64,000 nucleotides of DNA from Bradyrhizobium sp. 139 (GCF_023074175.1 NZ_JADPKS010000028.1:145581-209580), one strand, 5' to 3'. Positions 48,937 to 58,231 are shown, numbered from the stretch's first letter. The notes: generated by a model not told the origin, from the sequence alone. Numbers and translations: made by a program.

Positions 48937-49863
48937 TCATTGCGCGCGGGCGGGAACCGCTGACGCCGGCTTCAAATTCAGGAGATTGCCGCATAGGATC
49001 AGCGCTGCACCGAGCACGGTCCAGGCATCGAGCCGCTCGGAATACAGCAGCCAGCCGGCTGTTGCGGTCAGGGGAACCCGCAGGAAGTCCATGGGAACGA
49101 CGATCGTTGCGTCCGCATAGCGCATCGCGCTGGCGAGGCAGTAATGCGACAATGTCCCGCACACGGCGATAACGCCCATCCAGGCCCAGATATAGGCCGA
49201 CGGCCAGGTCCAGACGAACAGCGTCGGCACGAAGCCCGCGACCGATTGCACCACGATCATCCAGAACAGGATCGACAGCGCGCTCTCGGTGCGGGTCAGC
49301 GATTTGACCAGCGCCATGGACACGCCAAAACCCATAGCTGCGCCGAGCGCGATGAGCTGGCCCGGATTGATCTCGCCGGTGGCGGGGCGGACGATGACGA
49401 TCACGCCGACAAGGCCGAGCACGATGGCGACGATCTTCCACGGCGTCATGCGTTCGGACAGGAAGCTTGCCGCCAGGATCGCCGTCCAGATCGGCATGGT
49501 GAATTCGATCGCCACCACCTGGCCGATCGGGATCAGCGTCAGCGCGAAGAACCAGCCGAGCTGGGCGATATAGTGCACGAGGTTGCGCCCGATGTGCTGC
49601 GGCAGGCGCGACGTCCTGAGCACCTTGAAGCCGCCGGCGCGGTAGATGATCGGCGAGAGCAGGACGAAGCCGACCAGCGATCTCACTTCCATAATCTGAA
49701 AAACGTTGAGCTCGCGCGTGGTCTCGCGCCCGGCAACCGCCATGACCAGCATCAGCGACAGCCAGCCGGCCATCCACAGTGCGGCCATGGTTTTGGACGG
49801 TATCGTGTTCATCGGGGCGAGCGGGAAGCTGGGATCCTGAGGGAGCGCCGGTATCGGCGACAT
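48937..49863 (-). CDS. DMT superfamily (EamA) transporter
   Basis: A 308-residue membrane protein with ten predicted helices in two EamA repeats (first around residues 25-150, second around 165-300). Motifs include GQVVAIEFTMPIWTAILAASFLSERM and the conserved PMDFLRVPLTA in repeat two. Such proteins export metabolites such as amino acids. ATG 49863 is used; ATG 49812 is possible. Confidence 0.85.
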   Translation of the reverse strand: MSPIPALPQDPSFPLAPMNTIPSKTMAALWMAGWLSLMLVMAVAGRETTRELNVFQIMEVRSLVGFVLLSPIIYRAGGFKVLRTSRLPQHIGRNLVHYIAQLGWFFALTLIPIGQVVAIEFTMPIWTAILAASFLSERMTPWKIVAIVLGLVGVIVIVRPATGEINPGQLIALGAAMGFGVSMALVKSLTRTESALSILFWMIVVQSVAGFVPTLFVWTWPSAYIWAWMGVIAVCGTLSHYCLASAMRYADATIVVPMDFLRVPLTATAGWLLYSERLDAWTVLGAALILCGNLLNLKPASAVPARAQ

Positions 49864-49957
49864 AGCCGCCGTTTGCAACGGCCAAATCTGCGGATGCAGC
49901 GATGCAGGGCGGCGTGCTAAGGCTTCAGCGAACAACAGAAAAGGGAGAACTTCGCTC

Positions 49958-50356
49958 ATGCGCATTTTGCAGCCGGCCGAATGGAAAAAACCGCGCGGCT
50001 TTTCCCACGGCGTGGTGGTCGAAGAGCCGGGCCGCTGGGTCGTGCTGGCGGGGCAGACCGGCGGCGACGAGACCGGCAATTACGCGCCTGACATGGCGGC
50101 GCAGGTCGCGACCGCGCTGAAGCGGATCATCAAGCTCTTGGCGGAGGCCGGTGCCGGCCCCGAGCACATCGTCCGCCTGACCTGGTATCTGACCAGCCGC
50201 AGCGAATATGAGGCGGCGGGCGCCGGCATCGGCGCGGCCTGGAAGGAGACGCTCGGGCGTAATTTTCCGCCCTCGACGCTGCTCTACATCGGCGGTCTCG
50301 TGGACGACCGGGCCAAGGTCGAGATCGAGGTGACGGCGTTCGTGCCGAACGCATAA
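49958..50356 (+). CDS. RidA family protein
   Basis: A 132-residue enamine/imine deaminase fold protein. It has GFSHGVVVEEPGRWVVLAGQTG near the start and RLTWYLTSRSEYEAAGAG and GGLVDDRAKVEIEVTAF at the end. RidA removes reactive enamine intermediates from PLP enzymes. The typical RidA arginine near the end may be the R in DDRAK but this is not certain. AAGGGAG precedes the ATG. Confidence 0.88.
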   Translation: MRILQPAEWKKPRGFSHGVVVEEPGRWVVLAGQTGGDETGNYAPDMAAQVATALKRIIKLLAEAGAGPEHIVRLTWYLTSRSEYEAAGAGIGAAWKETLGRNFPPSTLLYIGGLVDDRAKVEIEVTAFVPNA

Positions 50357-50382
50357 AAAAGACCCGGCGAGGTCGCCGGGTC
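50355..50382 (-). terminator. Terminator between RidA and the 50.4-kb gene
   Basis: GACCCGGCG-ACCT-CGCCGGGTC on the minus strand is a nine-pair stem followed by a T-run (TTTTTT). It lies 23 bases after the stop of the converging gene. Confidence 0.85.
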
Positions 50383-50405
50383 GATTGTCGTTTGCTCGTA
50401 TCGGC

Positions 50406-50951
50406 TTAGCGCGACAGCGAAATGTTTGCGCCGCGAAACTGACTGTCCGCGCGCAACGTGACGTTCTGCTTGTTGCCGGTCGTCTTCAGCGAGATATTGG
50501 CGTTGAAGCCCGCGGCGGAGGCGACCAGCTCGTAGTTTCCTCCGGCGCCGCGGCCCTGAAGCGAGCCGCTGATGTTGCGGCTGGCCTCGGACCAGCTGCC
50601 GGCGATGGCGCTGCCTTCGGCCTTGACGTTGGCTCCGAGGTTGAACTTGTAGGCGTCGCTGGCGCAGGTCAGCGACATCTCCATCGTCGGTCCGATCGGG
50701 GCGTATTTGGCCCGACAGCGGATCCGCTCGGTCGAGCCATCATCCAGCGTGACGGTGCCTATGCCGCTCCAGCTCCCTGCCAGCGGAGCGAACGGGCCGG
50801 ACTGGGCCTTGCTCTCAGAGTTGGCGATCCCGGCCGCAAACAAAACGCCGGCCGCGATCAGCAGCCGCCGGCTTAGGACTCTGATCCCGAATTGCTTACT
50901 GGCGCGATGCTTCCCACCGCCCGCTGCACGGTATGCCTGCAGATGCTCCAT
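50406..50951 (-). CDS. Secreted hypothetical protein
   Basis: About 181 residues. The signal-like segment RRLLIAAGVLFAAGIANSESKAQ is followed by a beta-rich domain (PLAGSWSGIGTVTLDDGSTERIRCRAKY and later NISLKTTGNKQNVTLRADSQFRGANISLSR). The predicted start ATG 50951 has GGGGAAG upstream and overlaps the previous gene by 56 bases, so translation may be coupled. The function is unknown. Confidence 0.7.
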   Translation of the reverse strand: MEHLQAYRAAGGGKHRASKQFGIRVLSRRLLIAAGVLFAAGIANSESKAQSGPFAPLAGSWSGIGTVTLDDGSTERIRCRAKYAPIGPTMEMSLTCASDAYKFNLGANVKAEGSAIAGSWSEASRNISGSLQGRGAGGNYELVASAAGFNANISLKTTGNKQNVTLRADSQFRGANISLSR

Positions 50952-51240
50952 TCCACTTCCCCGATCCGGCGTTGCCGCTGAGTTGACCGTTGGCATATGC
51001 ACCATTGATCGAAACTTTCACAAGACCCTCACGGCCGATGGTGCCGGAAACGTTAGCGCCGGGAGCGCTGATCTTGCCGTCGGCAACCGTCAGCATGGAG
51101 CTCGCAGTCGGCTCGCACGAACCGCTCTTCGTGACGATGGTGACCTGCCAGTTGCCGTCATAGGGGGTCTGGGCGAAAGCGGGAGTGGCGAGGGTGATAA
51201 CGGAAGCGGCACAGAACGCCGCAATGCGACCAAAACGCAT
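50896..51240 (-). CDS. Secreted hypothetical protein
   Basis: A 114-residue protein. Signal peptide (MRFGRIAAFCAASVITLATPAFA). The mature part has YDGNWQVTIVTKSGSCEP and GQLSGNAGSGKWNGASAGIPCSGRW. Two cysteines may form a disulfide. It is similar in layout to the downstream gene (both beta-rich with DG/NW motifs) and may be its paralogue. No function known. Confidence 0.75.
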   Translation of the reverse strand: MRFGRIAAFCAASVITLATPAFAQTPYDGNWQVTIVTKSGSCEPTASSMLTVADGKISAPGANVSGTIGREGLVKVSINGAYANGQLSGNAGSGKWNGASAGIPCSGRWEASRQ

Positions 51241-51425
51241 GAATTTCGTCCTTGAATCTGTCTGATATACTGACCCTTATTCGGACGAAATGTGACGGAA
51301 ATTTGTTGCAATGCCAAATCGAAAATTGTTCCCGTGGAAACAATGGTTTATTTGGGTTTCCAGCTGCAATTTTTAAAGCAGAATCAACGCCCCTTCACGT
51401 TAAGGGTAAACGTCAGGAGAAGGAC

Positions 51426-52013
51426 TCAGGAAATGCTTGGCGCCGAGGTCGCGAACTGCTCGTCCTGAATCTTGGACGGCAGCGCCTTGTGGACCTTGGC
51501 GTAGTCGATCACGTCGGCCAGCAATTTGAGCCCGAGCGGCGCGAGCGCGCGCTCCCAGAGTTCGCGGGCCGTCTCGCCCCTCTTCACGAAGCACCAGTCC
51601 TGGGCGGCGATGGCGCCGGCGTCCATGCGGTCGGCAAGATGATAGATCGTGCCGCCGGCGATTGGATCGCCTTCCTTGATGGTCCATTCCACGGCGGCCT
51701 TGCCGCGGTGACGCGGCAGGAGTGAGGGATGATAGCCGATCCCGCCGAGCTTCGCGGCCGCCAAGGCGTCCTTGCCAATCCGGGCATGGCTGTGGGCGGT
51801 GATGATCAGGTCGGTATCGGGGGCGATTTCGGAGGCCACCACCAGCTTCGGATTGGCCTGGATCACCACCTCGATGCCGGCCGCCTTGGCGGTTGCGGCT
51901 AGGCGATCCTCGGCATCGGCCACGACGACCCGCACGATCGAGACGCCGTGCTCCCGGAGCATGTTCAGGGTGGTCACGCCGAAATGGCGGGAGCCGACGA
52001 GGGTGATGCGCAT
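51426..52013 (-). CDS. Formyltransferase-fold protein (GART/FMT N-domain)
   Basis: A 195-residue protein of the formyltransferase fold. HPSLLPRHRG (residues 95-104) and RMDAGAI (around 130-136) match the His and Asp of the N-H-D catalytic triad, but the Asn position is Gly93 (GIGYHPS). There is no C-terminal tRNA-binding domain, so it is not a methionyl-tRNA formyltransferase. The substrate is unknown. Confidence 0.8.
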   Translation of the reverse strand: MRITLVGSRHFGVTTLNMLREHGVSIVRVVVADAEDRLAATAKAAGIEVVIQANPKLVVASEIAPDTDLIITAHSHARIGKDALAAAKLGGIGYHPSLLPRHRGKAAVEWTIKEGDPIAGGTIYHLADRMDAGAIAAQDWCFVKRGETARELWERALAPLGLKLLADVIDYAKVHKALPSKIQDEQFATSAPSIS

Positions 52014-52267
52014 GGGTGTCCGATCTGTCTCGCAACTGCGTCATCCCCCGATAACACGTCAGGACATCCTGTCACCACCCGCGGAGCGTTTGCGGCGGTT
52101 ATCAACAATGCGTCATGCCGGCCGTCACGACATCATCGAACGGTAACACGTTCTCAACCTGCTTGTCGTATCGACGAATCCGTCGCGGACTTGTATTGCG
52201 TACCGCGACACCAAAATGTCCCGCCGGCGTGGGTGCGCCGCGCGGGCTTTTTGCCGGGACCGATATC
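52014..52267. other. Intergenic stretch
   Basis: Divergent 5' regions of the formyltransferase and the small gene at 52268. Frames open here (52115 onwards) have no ribosome site. Nothing else seen. Confidence 0.3.
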
Positions 52268-52501
52268 ATGCCGAGCGCAATTGAGCAGATCGTGGACGCC
52301 TATGTGCGGCTGAAGAACCGCCGCGGCCTGGACGAGTTGATGATGCACAGGCAGCGGCTCGCGGTCGATCTGAAGAGCAGGTCCGGCTACGATTTGAGCC
52401 TGCCGATCGGCAAGCTCGACGAGGAGATCGCGATCATCGAGGAGGGGCTTAGCCGGCTGAAGGCGGGGTCCGCGGATCTCGGTGCGACGCGTCCGATCTG
52501 A
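52268..52501 (+). CDS. Small conserved hypothetical protein
   Basis: A 77-residue all-helical protein (IEQIVDAYVRLKNRRGLDELMMHRQRLAVDLKSRSG; ending DEEIAIIEEGLSRLKAG). It has no signal or membrane segment. It resembles small alphaproteobacterial helical proteins of unknown function. The ribosome site (GGGACC) is weak. It converges with the 52507 gene, five bases apart. Confidence 0.7.
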   Translation: MPSAIEQIVDAYVRLKNRRGLDELMMHRQRLAVDLKSRSGYDLSLPIGKLDEEIAIIEEGLSRLKAGSADLGATRPI

Positions 52502-52506
52502 CGCGC

Positions 52507-52809
52507 TCAGTCGCGCCGACCACCGTCGATGACGGTGAACAGCGGCCGTGCCGGGGTCGGCTCGACCAGCAGCTCCTCCACCAGCGCGGCTGCCGCATCG
52601 ACATATTTGCGCGTCGGCTTGTCGAGCTCACGTTTTGCCTCGTCGTCGAGCGCAACCTTTGCGGCCTCGACCAGCTTGCGCATACGCGCTGCATGGTCGT
52701 CGCCCGCCGTCAGCGTCGCGCGCGCCAGCGAGCGCAGCACGAACAGCTCGCCATCGAGGCGGAGCAGGCGGTCGTTGAGCCTGGAGAGGACGGCGTTGAG
52801 GTCGGCCAT
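52507..52809 (-). CDS. Small conserved hypothetical protein
   Basis: A 100-residue protein. The N-terminal half (MADLNAVLSRLNDRLLRLDGELFVLRSLARATLTAG) looks coiled-coil, and the rest is helical (VEAAKVALDDEAKRELDKP). No signal. Function unknown. ATG 52809 is used; ribosome site is weak. Confidence 0.65.
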   Translation of the reverse strand: MADLNAVLSRLNDRLLRLDGELFVLRSLARATLTAGDDHAARMRKLVEAAKVALDDEAKRELDKPTRKYVDAAAALVEELLVEPTPARPLFTVIDGGRRD

Positions 52810-53020
52810 TGTGCTGCTGTTGTCGCGAAAGGATCCATCCTGATCTAGCGGCGATCGGTGAACGGAGTCCAAACGCCATTGGCGCAATTGGGTTGATCTG
52901 CGACGCCTTCAGTCAGCAGAGGTGCCGCCGATGTGAGACATCGTGACGTTGCGGATGCATCGTCCCGCCGCGGTTCCCGCACCACATGGGAGGCCTGGCT
53001 GGACGTCTGGAGCACGTGCG

Positions 53021-53233
53021 ATGCGGTCTGTCCTGGTTCTGGTTCTGTTGATGTCAACAAGTGCGGCGGCTGCCGCAGCACCGGCGCATCACGCCCGCGC
53101 GCGGCATCACGTGGTCGCCCGTCCGGCGGAAGATGCGCCCGTGCCGCCCGGCTGGTACAAGTTTCCCGGTCGTCCGCCGATCCCGCCATCGGAGAACAGG
53201 AATCTCGATCCCTCCAATTTCGGCGGCGGTTGA
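53021..53233 (+). CDS. Small secreted Pro-rich protein (HHARAR type, copy 1)
   Basis: A 70-residue protein: signal peptide (MRSVLVLVLLMSTSAAAAAA), then the basic PAHHARARHHVVARPAED and a Pro-rich tail (PPGWYKFPGRPPIPPSENR). A paralogue with the same MRSVL...HHARAR start is at 59501. Function unknown. It converges with the acetoacetate-CoA ligase gene. Confidence 0.65.
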   Translation: MRSVLVLVLLMSTSAAAAAAPAHHARARHHVVARPAEDAPVPPGWYKFPGRPPIPPSENRNLDPSNFGGG

Positions 53234-53241
53234 TCGCCCGC

Positions 53242-55290
53242 TCACGCCGTCGTTCTGGCGAGATAGTCGCGCGCGAAAGCGAGATACCAGTCGAGGCAGG
53301 CGGGATTGGCCATCGCCTCCTTGTTGATGACCTTCTCGACGGGCTGGCCGAGCAGCAGCTTCTTGATCGGCAGTTCCTGCTTCTTGCCCGAGAGCGTGCG
53401 CGGGATCTCGGCGACGGCAAAGATCTCGTTCGGCAGGAATCGCCGGGAGAGGCCGGTCTCGATCGCCTTGTTGATCTTGGCCTGCATCGCAGCGTCGAAC
53501 GCGACGCCATCGCGTAGCACCACGAACAGCGGCATGTAGCTGTCGCGGCCGAGATATTCGAGGTCGACGACGAGGGAGTCGAGCACTTCCGGCAGCGTCT
53601 CGATTGCCGAATAGAGTTCGCTCGTGCCCATGCGGAGGCCGTGGCGGTTGATGGTGGCGTCGCTCCGGCCATAGATGATGCAGGAGCCGTCCGGATTGAC
53701 CTTGAGCCAGTCGCCGTGCCGCCACACCGGCCCGCGGCCGCTGCCGTCGAAATTGTCCGGATAAGTCTCGAAATAGCTGGAGCGATAGCGCGCATCGCCC
53801 TTGTCGTTCCAGAAATAGAGCGGCATCGACGGCATCGGCTCGGTGCAGACGAGCTCGCCGACCTCGTCGATGACGGCGCGGCCCTGGTCGCTGAAGGCTT
53901 CGACGGCCGCGCCGAGCAGACGGCATTGCATCGCGCCCGGCGTCTGTGGCAATTCGCGGTTGCCGCCGATGAAGGCGCCGGCGAAATCTGTGCCGCCGGA
54001 AATGTTCGCCCACCAGATGTCGGCCTGCGCCTTGCTGCCGTTCGTCTTCGACAGCGCTGCGAAACGTGCGTTGAACCAGGCTTGCGTGTCGGCGCTGAGC
54101 GGCGAGCCGGTCGAGCCGAGGCAGCGCAGCTGCGACAGGTCGCCGGCGGCGGCGAGATCGACCTCGGTCTTGGCGCAGTTGGCGAAGAACGCCGCGCCCG
54201 CGCCGAAGAAGGTCGCTTCCGACTGCGCCACGAAGCGCCACAGCGTGGTCCAGTCCGGCTTGTCCTTGGCGCCGCCGGGGCTGCCGTCGAAGATGCAGCA
54301 GGTGGTGCCGCCGAGCAGGCCACCGACTTGCGAATTCCACATGATCCAGCCGGTCGAGCTGTACCAGTGATAACGCTCGCCGAACGAGTTTTGGTGATAG
54401 GAGCAGCCGATGTCGTTGTGCAGGCCGAGCAGGGCCAGCACCACGATGACGATGCCGCCATGGCCGTGCACGATCGGTTTCGGCAAACCCGTGGTGCCGC
54501 TGGAATAGACGATCCAGAGCGGATGATCAAATGGCAGCCACATCGGCTCGAACGCGTCGATCGCGGCGCTTGTCCTTGCGAGAATGTCGGAGAGCAGGGC
54601 GTCCGGTGCGACAGGCGCATCGGCCTCGCTGTGCAGGATGACGTGCTCGACTGTCGGGAGCGATCGCCGGAGCTCGGCAACGACGTCGCGCCGATCATGC
54701 CGCCGGCCGGCATAGGTGACGGTGTCGCAGGCGATCAGCACCGTTGGCTCGATCTGCTTGAAGCGGTCGATCACGGCGGGCGCCGCCATGTCGGGCGCGC
54801 AGACGCTCCAGACCGCGCCAATGCTGGCGCTCGCGAGAAAACCGACGATGGTCTCGGGGATGTTGGGCAAATAGGCCGCGACGCGGTCGCCGGGCTTGAT
54901 ACCCCGGTCCTTCAGATGCAGCGCGAGCGCAGCCGTTTTGCGCCGCAGCTCCGGCCAGCTCGTCTCCTTCAGCCTGCCGTCCTCACCGCCGCTGACGATC
55001 GCAGGCAGGTCCGCGGCGTCGGCGGCCTCGACATGCCGAAATACCTGCCGGGCATAATTGACCTGCGCGCCGGGAAACCACACCGCGCCGGGCATCTTGC
55101 GCTCCGTGATCACGGCCGCGAACGGCGTCGGCGATTGCAGATCGTAATAGTCCCAGATGCTGCGCCAGAAGCCGTCGAGATCGCGCACCGACCACTGCCG
55201 CATCTCTTCGTAGCTCGCGAAGGAAAGGCCGCGCTGCTTGGCGAGCCAGTTGCGGTAGAGGGCGATCTGAGGAACGAAAGGAGCAGTCAT
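53242..55290 (-). CDS. Acetoacetate-CoA ligase
   Basis: A 682-residue adenylate-forming enzyme of the AacS type. The N-terminal ACAS segment has YYDLQSP and LPNIPETIVG. The ATP loop is IVYSSGTTGLPKPIVHGHGG (about 267-286). The C-terminal lysine is in TLSGKKQELPIKKLL. The long insertion and the YHWYSSTGWIMWN block distinguish AacS from acetyl-CoA synthetases. It activates acetoacetate for PHB-related or ketone-body metabolism. Confidence 0.93.
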   Translation of the reverse strand: MTAPFVPQIALYRNWLAKQRGLSFASYEEMRQWSVRDLDGFWRSIWDYYDLQSPTPFAAVITERKMPGAVWFPGAQVNYARQVFRHVEAADAADLPAIVSGGEDGRLKETSWPELRRKTAALALHLKDRGIKPGDRVAAYLPNIPETIVGFLASASIGAVWSVCAPDMAAPAVIDRFKQIEPTVLIACDTVTYAGRRHDRRDVVAELRRSLPTVEHVILHSEADAPVAPDALLSDILARTSAAIDAFEPMWLPFDHPLWIVYSSGTTGLPKPIVHGHGGIVIVVLALLGLHNDIGCSYHQNSFGERYHWYSSTGWIMWNSQVGGLLGGTTCCIFDGSPGGAKDKPDWTTLWRFVAQSEATFFGAGAAFFANCAKTEVDLAAAGDLSQLRCLGSTGSPLSADTQAWFNARFAALSKTNGSKAQADIWWANISGGTDFAGAFIGGNRELPQTPGAMQCRLLGAAVEAFSDQGRAVIDEVGELVCTEPMPSMPLYFWNDKGDARYRSSYFETYPDNFDGSGRGPVWRHGDWLKVNPDGSCIIYGRSDATINRHGLRMGTSELYSAIETLPEVLDSLVVDLEYLGRDSYMPLFVVLRDGVAFDAAMQAKINKAIETGLSRRFLPNEIFAVAEIPRTLSGKKQELPIKKLLLGQPVEKVINKEAMANPACLDWYLAFARDYLARTTA

Positions 55291-55519
55291 TGCGTGTCGG
55301 TTTCAGTTGCGGCGGGCAGGAGAGTTTAACCCGTGTCACGGCATAGCAGAAGCGACGGTTCTTCCACATAATACTGACCGCGGTAAATGGTCCTGGCGTT
55401 CGCCAGCGGGAATGCTGGAGAGGTGCGCCACCGGTCCAACGGACTCATCATTGCGAACTGGGACCGGCATTGAGGAGCCGACGCGCGCTGAACAAACAGT
55501 ATGCATCAAGGGCGATGGC

Positions 55520-55744
55520 TCAGCCTACCCCCGCCCATCGCCTCCCGAACACGGGCGGCTTCGTCTTCACAGCTTCCCAGCCGAAGAAATGATGCTTGCC
55601 GGACCATTCATGCACCACGCCGCTGCAGATGCTGCATTTGAAGCGGCCGGCGTACGGCTCGGTGTGCTCTTCGCGGGTCGCACTGTAGCTCACACCGCAG
55701 CCGGGGCAGGTGAATTCTTCGATTGTCCAGATGCTGTTGGCCAT
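55520..55744 (-). CDS. Small CxxC zinc-ribbon-like protein
   Basis: A 74-residue protein: EEFTCPGCGVSYSAT and FKCSICSGVVHEW give two CxxC pairs, a probable zinc ribbon. HHFFGWEAVK follows. Function unknown. It lies alone in 760 bases between the AacS gene and the AI-2E permease gene. Confidence 0.8.
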   Translation of the reverse strand: MANSIWTIEEFTCPGCGVSYSATREEHTEPYAGRFKCSICSGVVHEWSGKHHFFGWEAVKTKPPVFGRRWAGVG

Positions 55745-56047
55745 TGCACCGAAAGTGTTTTTGCGACGTCGAGGTCAAGCTTAGATGCGATGCTTTGCAG
55801 CGGCGTAAATCGGTAGGCTGAAATCCCGTTAATGGCCGTTAGGCAAATCCGGCCGGCTATGAGCCTCCAACTTGGGAGCGTGATGAGCGCCGGCCAGTCC
55901 GAATTGCGCCGCCGGTGGGCGTGAACGACCACTTCCAGGGCGCTGTTCAGCCCCCGGTCCCCCGTCGTCTTGACGCCGGATGCGCGGCTGGCAATAACGC
56001 TGGACCGCGCAAGTGCCGGAACCCGCGTCAATGCCGCAAGGAAAGCC

Positions 56048-57133
56048 GTGCCCGTGAAAAGTCTCCGTCAACTCCTGACTGGAGAGGACATCATCCAGCT
56101 CCTGATCCGGGTCGGCCTGCTCGGCCTGCTGATCATCTGGACCTTCCTGATCATCCGCCCGTTCGTGCCGATCCTGGCCTGGAGCGGCGTGCTCGCGGTG
56201 GCGTTCTATCCGGCCTTCAGCTGGGTCGCCAAGATCCTCGGCGGCCGGCCCAAGACCGCAGCCGCCATCCTCACCCTGATCACGCTCGGCATTGTCCTCG
56301 GTCCGGCAACCTGGCTCGGACTGAGCGCGGTGGACGGCGTGCGGGAGCTGGCGCACCAGCTCGGGACCGGCGATCTCGCGCTGCAGTCGGCGCCGGAGCA
56401 GCTCAAATCGTGGCCGGTCGTCGGCCTATGGCTGTTTGACCTCTGGGAGCAGGCCTACAACAACATCCGAGCGGTGCTGCGCGAGGTGGCGCCCTATCTT
56501 CAGCCACTGGCGGGACCGCTGCTGTCGCTCGCGGGCGATGCCAGCCTGGGAACGCTCCAGTTTCTGGTCTCGGTGTTCGTGGCCGGTTTCCTGTTTCCGC
56601 ACGGGCCGAGGCTGGTCGAGGCCGGCCGCGGCTTCCTGTTCCGCATCGTGCCCGAGCAGAGCGAGCATTTCCTGGGGCTTGCGGGCGCGACCATCCGCGC
56701 CGTGGCGCAAGGCGTGATCGGCGTCGCGATCGTGCAGGCGCTGCTTGCCGGCATCGGCTTCAAGCTCGCCGCCGTGCCGAGCGCCGGCCTGCTCGCCTTC
56801 ATCGTACTGCTGCTCTCGATCGTTCAGATCGGCGCCTTCCTCGTGCTGTTGCCGGTGATCATCTGGATCTGGACCGCCAAGGACGTCTCCACGGCGCTGC
56901 TGCTCACCGTCTTTCTCGTCCTCGTCGGCTTCATCGACACCATGTTGAAGCCGCTGGTGATGGGGCGCGGCCTCACCACGCCCACCATCGTGATCTTCGT
57001 CGGCGTGATCGGCGGCACGCTCGCCCACGGCATCGTCGGCCTGTTCATCGGGCCGATCATCCTCTCGGTGGCCTGGGAGATGATGATGGCCTGGATCAGG
57101 ACCGAGGACCGGGCGGCGGCGAGCAAAGGCTGA
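56048..57133 (+). CDS. AI-2E family transporter (permease)
   Basis: A 361-residue permease (PerM/YdiK/TqsA family) with about eight membrane helices: two at the N-terminus (LLIRVGLLGLLIIWTFLIIRPF), an extended central segment, and the characteristic C-terminal LKPLVMGRGLTTPTIVIFVGVIGGTLAHGIVGLFIGPI. Substrate unknown; the family name is historical. GTG 56048 with AAGGAA upstream; the open frame before it lacks support. Confidence 0.9.
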   Translation: MPVKSLRQLLTGEDIIQLLIRVGLLGLLIIWTFLIIRPFVPILAWSGVLAVAFYPAFSWVAKILGGRPKTAAAILTLITLGIVLGPATWLGLSAVDGVRELAHQLGTGDLALQSAPEQLKSWPVVGLWLFDLWEQAYNNIRAVLREVAPYLQPLAGPLLSLAGDASLGTLQFLVSVFVAGFLFPHGPRLVEAGRGFLFRIVPEQSEHFLGLAGATIRAVAQGVIGVAIVQALLAGIGFKLAAVPSAGLLAFIVLLLSIVQIGAFLVLLPVIIWIWTAKDVSTALLLTVFLVLVGFIDTMLKPLVMGRGLTTPTIVIFVGVIGGTLAHGIVGLFIGPIILSVAWEMMMAWIRTEDRAAASKG

Positions 57134-57228
57134 GCTTCTCGCACGGGCTGTGATCAAGCGCCCGCGAACTTGTCTATTCAACTCGACAAGTTACGATGGG
57201 CCGATTCTGTTTTTGATCTACGGCAGCA

Positions 57229-57621
57229 ATGGCAAAGTCTTCCAAGCTGGTCGCCGCAAAGCGAGGCAAGGTATTGTTGGTCAGACGCCGGTCGGACGGC
57301 CTGTGGATGTTCCCGGGCGGCCGCAAGCATTCGCGCGAGTCCGAGAAGGATTGCCTGCGGCGGGAGATCAAGGAGGAACTGCCCAAGCTGAAGCTCGGCA
57401 GGATCAGCCTCTGGAAGGAAGTGAAGGCCAGGAACAAGCGCTCCGGTCGCAAGATGAGTGACGCGATCTTCATCGCCAAGGGGGCCAAGGGCAGGCTCGC
57501 GATCGGCGACAAGAAGGAGATCGACCGCGCCGCCTGGCAGAAGCCGCGCGGCATCCGCCTGACGCCGACCTCGCGCTACATCCGCGATCACCTGTTTCCG
57601 AGGAAGCCGCGGCGCCGGTGA
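57229..57621 (+). CDS. Nudix hydrolase
   Basis: A 130-residue protein. The Nudix box is GGRKHSRESEKDCLRREIKEEL, a good match with the G-x5-E-x7-REUxEExGU pattern (the key G31, E37, R45, E46, E49 and E50 are visible). Unusually short and Lys/Arg-rich, ending PRKPRRR. It hydrolyses a nucleoside diphosphate linked to another group; substrate unknown. Confidence 0.88.
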   Translation: MAKSSKLVAAKRGKVLLVRRRSDGLWMFPGGRKHSRESEKDCLRREIKEELPKLKLGRISLWKEVKARNKRSGRKMSDAIFIAKGAKGRLAIGDKKEIDRAAWQKPRGIRLTPTSRYIRDHLFPRKPRRR

Positions 57622-57766
57622 GGAGAGGCCGGCCGCGTCTTCGCGGTGTGGGTACGACAAATCGCCTGTTTGCCCTCAACGCGGCGGTCGCCGCCGCTGG
57701 CTGCCCCGCCGTTCATGTGGCATTCAGTGCGACCCGGCCATCGTTCTGCTGTCTGGAGGAAACTCA

Positions 57767-58126
57767 ATGTTGATCGCCACGATCTTCGCTCTTCATGCGG
57801 GCGCAGCGCCGCAGATCGCAACTCCCGAACGCGCGTTCGAGGTGCAGTATCGCGTGCCCGTGCATCCGCCGCCGTGCGGCAACCATTGGGACCTCAGCGC
57901 CCGCGACGGCATGTGCTATCCGAACGGCTATCTGCCTCCCGAAGACCAGGCCGCAATGCAGGGATACTATCAGCAGCGGCCGCGGCCGTACTATGGGAGC
58001 CGCAGGCGTCCAGTGCCGTGCGGGGACGGAGCGGACCTCGATATCCGCGACGGCCTTTGCTACCCGAACGGCACGGTGCCTCAGCAATTCCAGAACAACA
58101 CCGGCGGCTATTATCGCAGGTACTGA
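57767..58126 (+). CDS. Secreted protein with duplicated Cys-motif
   Basis: A 119-residue protein. A short hydrophobic N-terminus (MLIATIFALHAGAAPQ). Then the motif C-G-x-x-x-D-L-x-x-R-D-G-M/L-C-Y-P-N-G is present twice (PPCGNHWDLSARDGMCYPNG near 36-55 and PCGDGADLDIRDGLCYPNG near 83-101), each with two cysteines. Probably disulfide-bonded. Function unknown. GGAGGAAA precedes the ATG. Confidence 0.8.
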   Translation: MLIATIFALHAGAAPQIATPERAFEVQYRVPVHPPPCGNHWDLSARDGMCYPNGYLPPEDQAAMQGYYQQRPRPYYGSRRRPVPCGDGADLDIRDGLCYPNGTVPQQFQNNTGGYYRRY

Positions 58127-58231
58127 GAGCTCGACACCCGAGAGCCGACAAGCCGCTATCGACAGATCGTCGTGCGAACAGGTCGCACGATGGCCCTGGT
58201 CTCGTCGAGGCGGAACCCACGAAGGCGAGCG

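Noticed and set aside
47285..49120. A 611-codon open frame on the plus strand
   Set aside because: Antisense to the caspase-like and DMT genes, with no start signal or domain.
48737..49885. In-frame extension of the caspase-like gene to 857 codons
   Set aside because: The added part overlaps the DMT transporter gene in another frame, while ATG 48736 has a ribosome site and a signal peptide.
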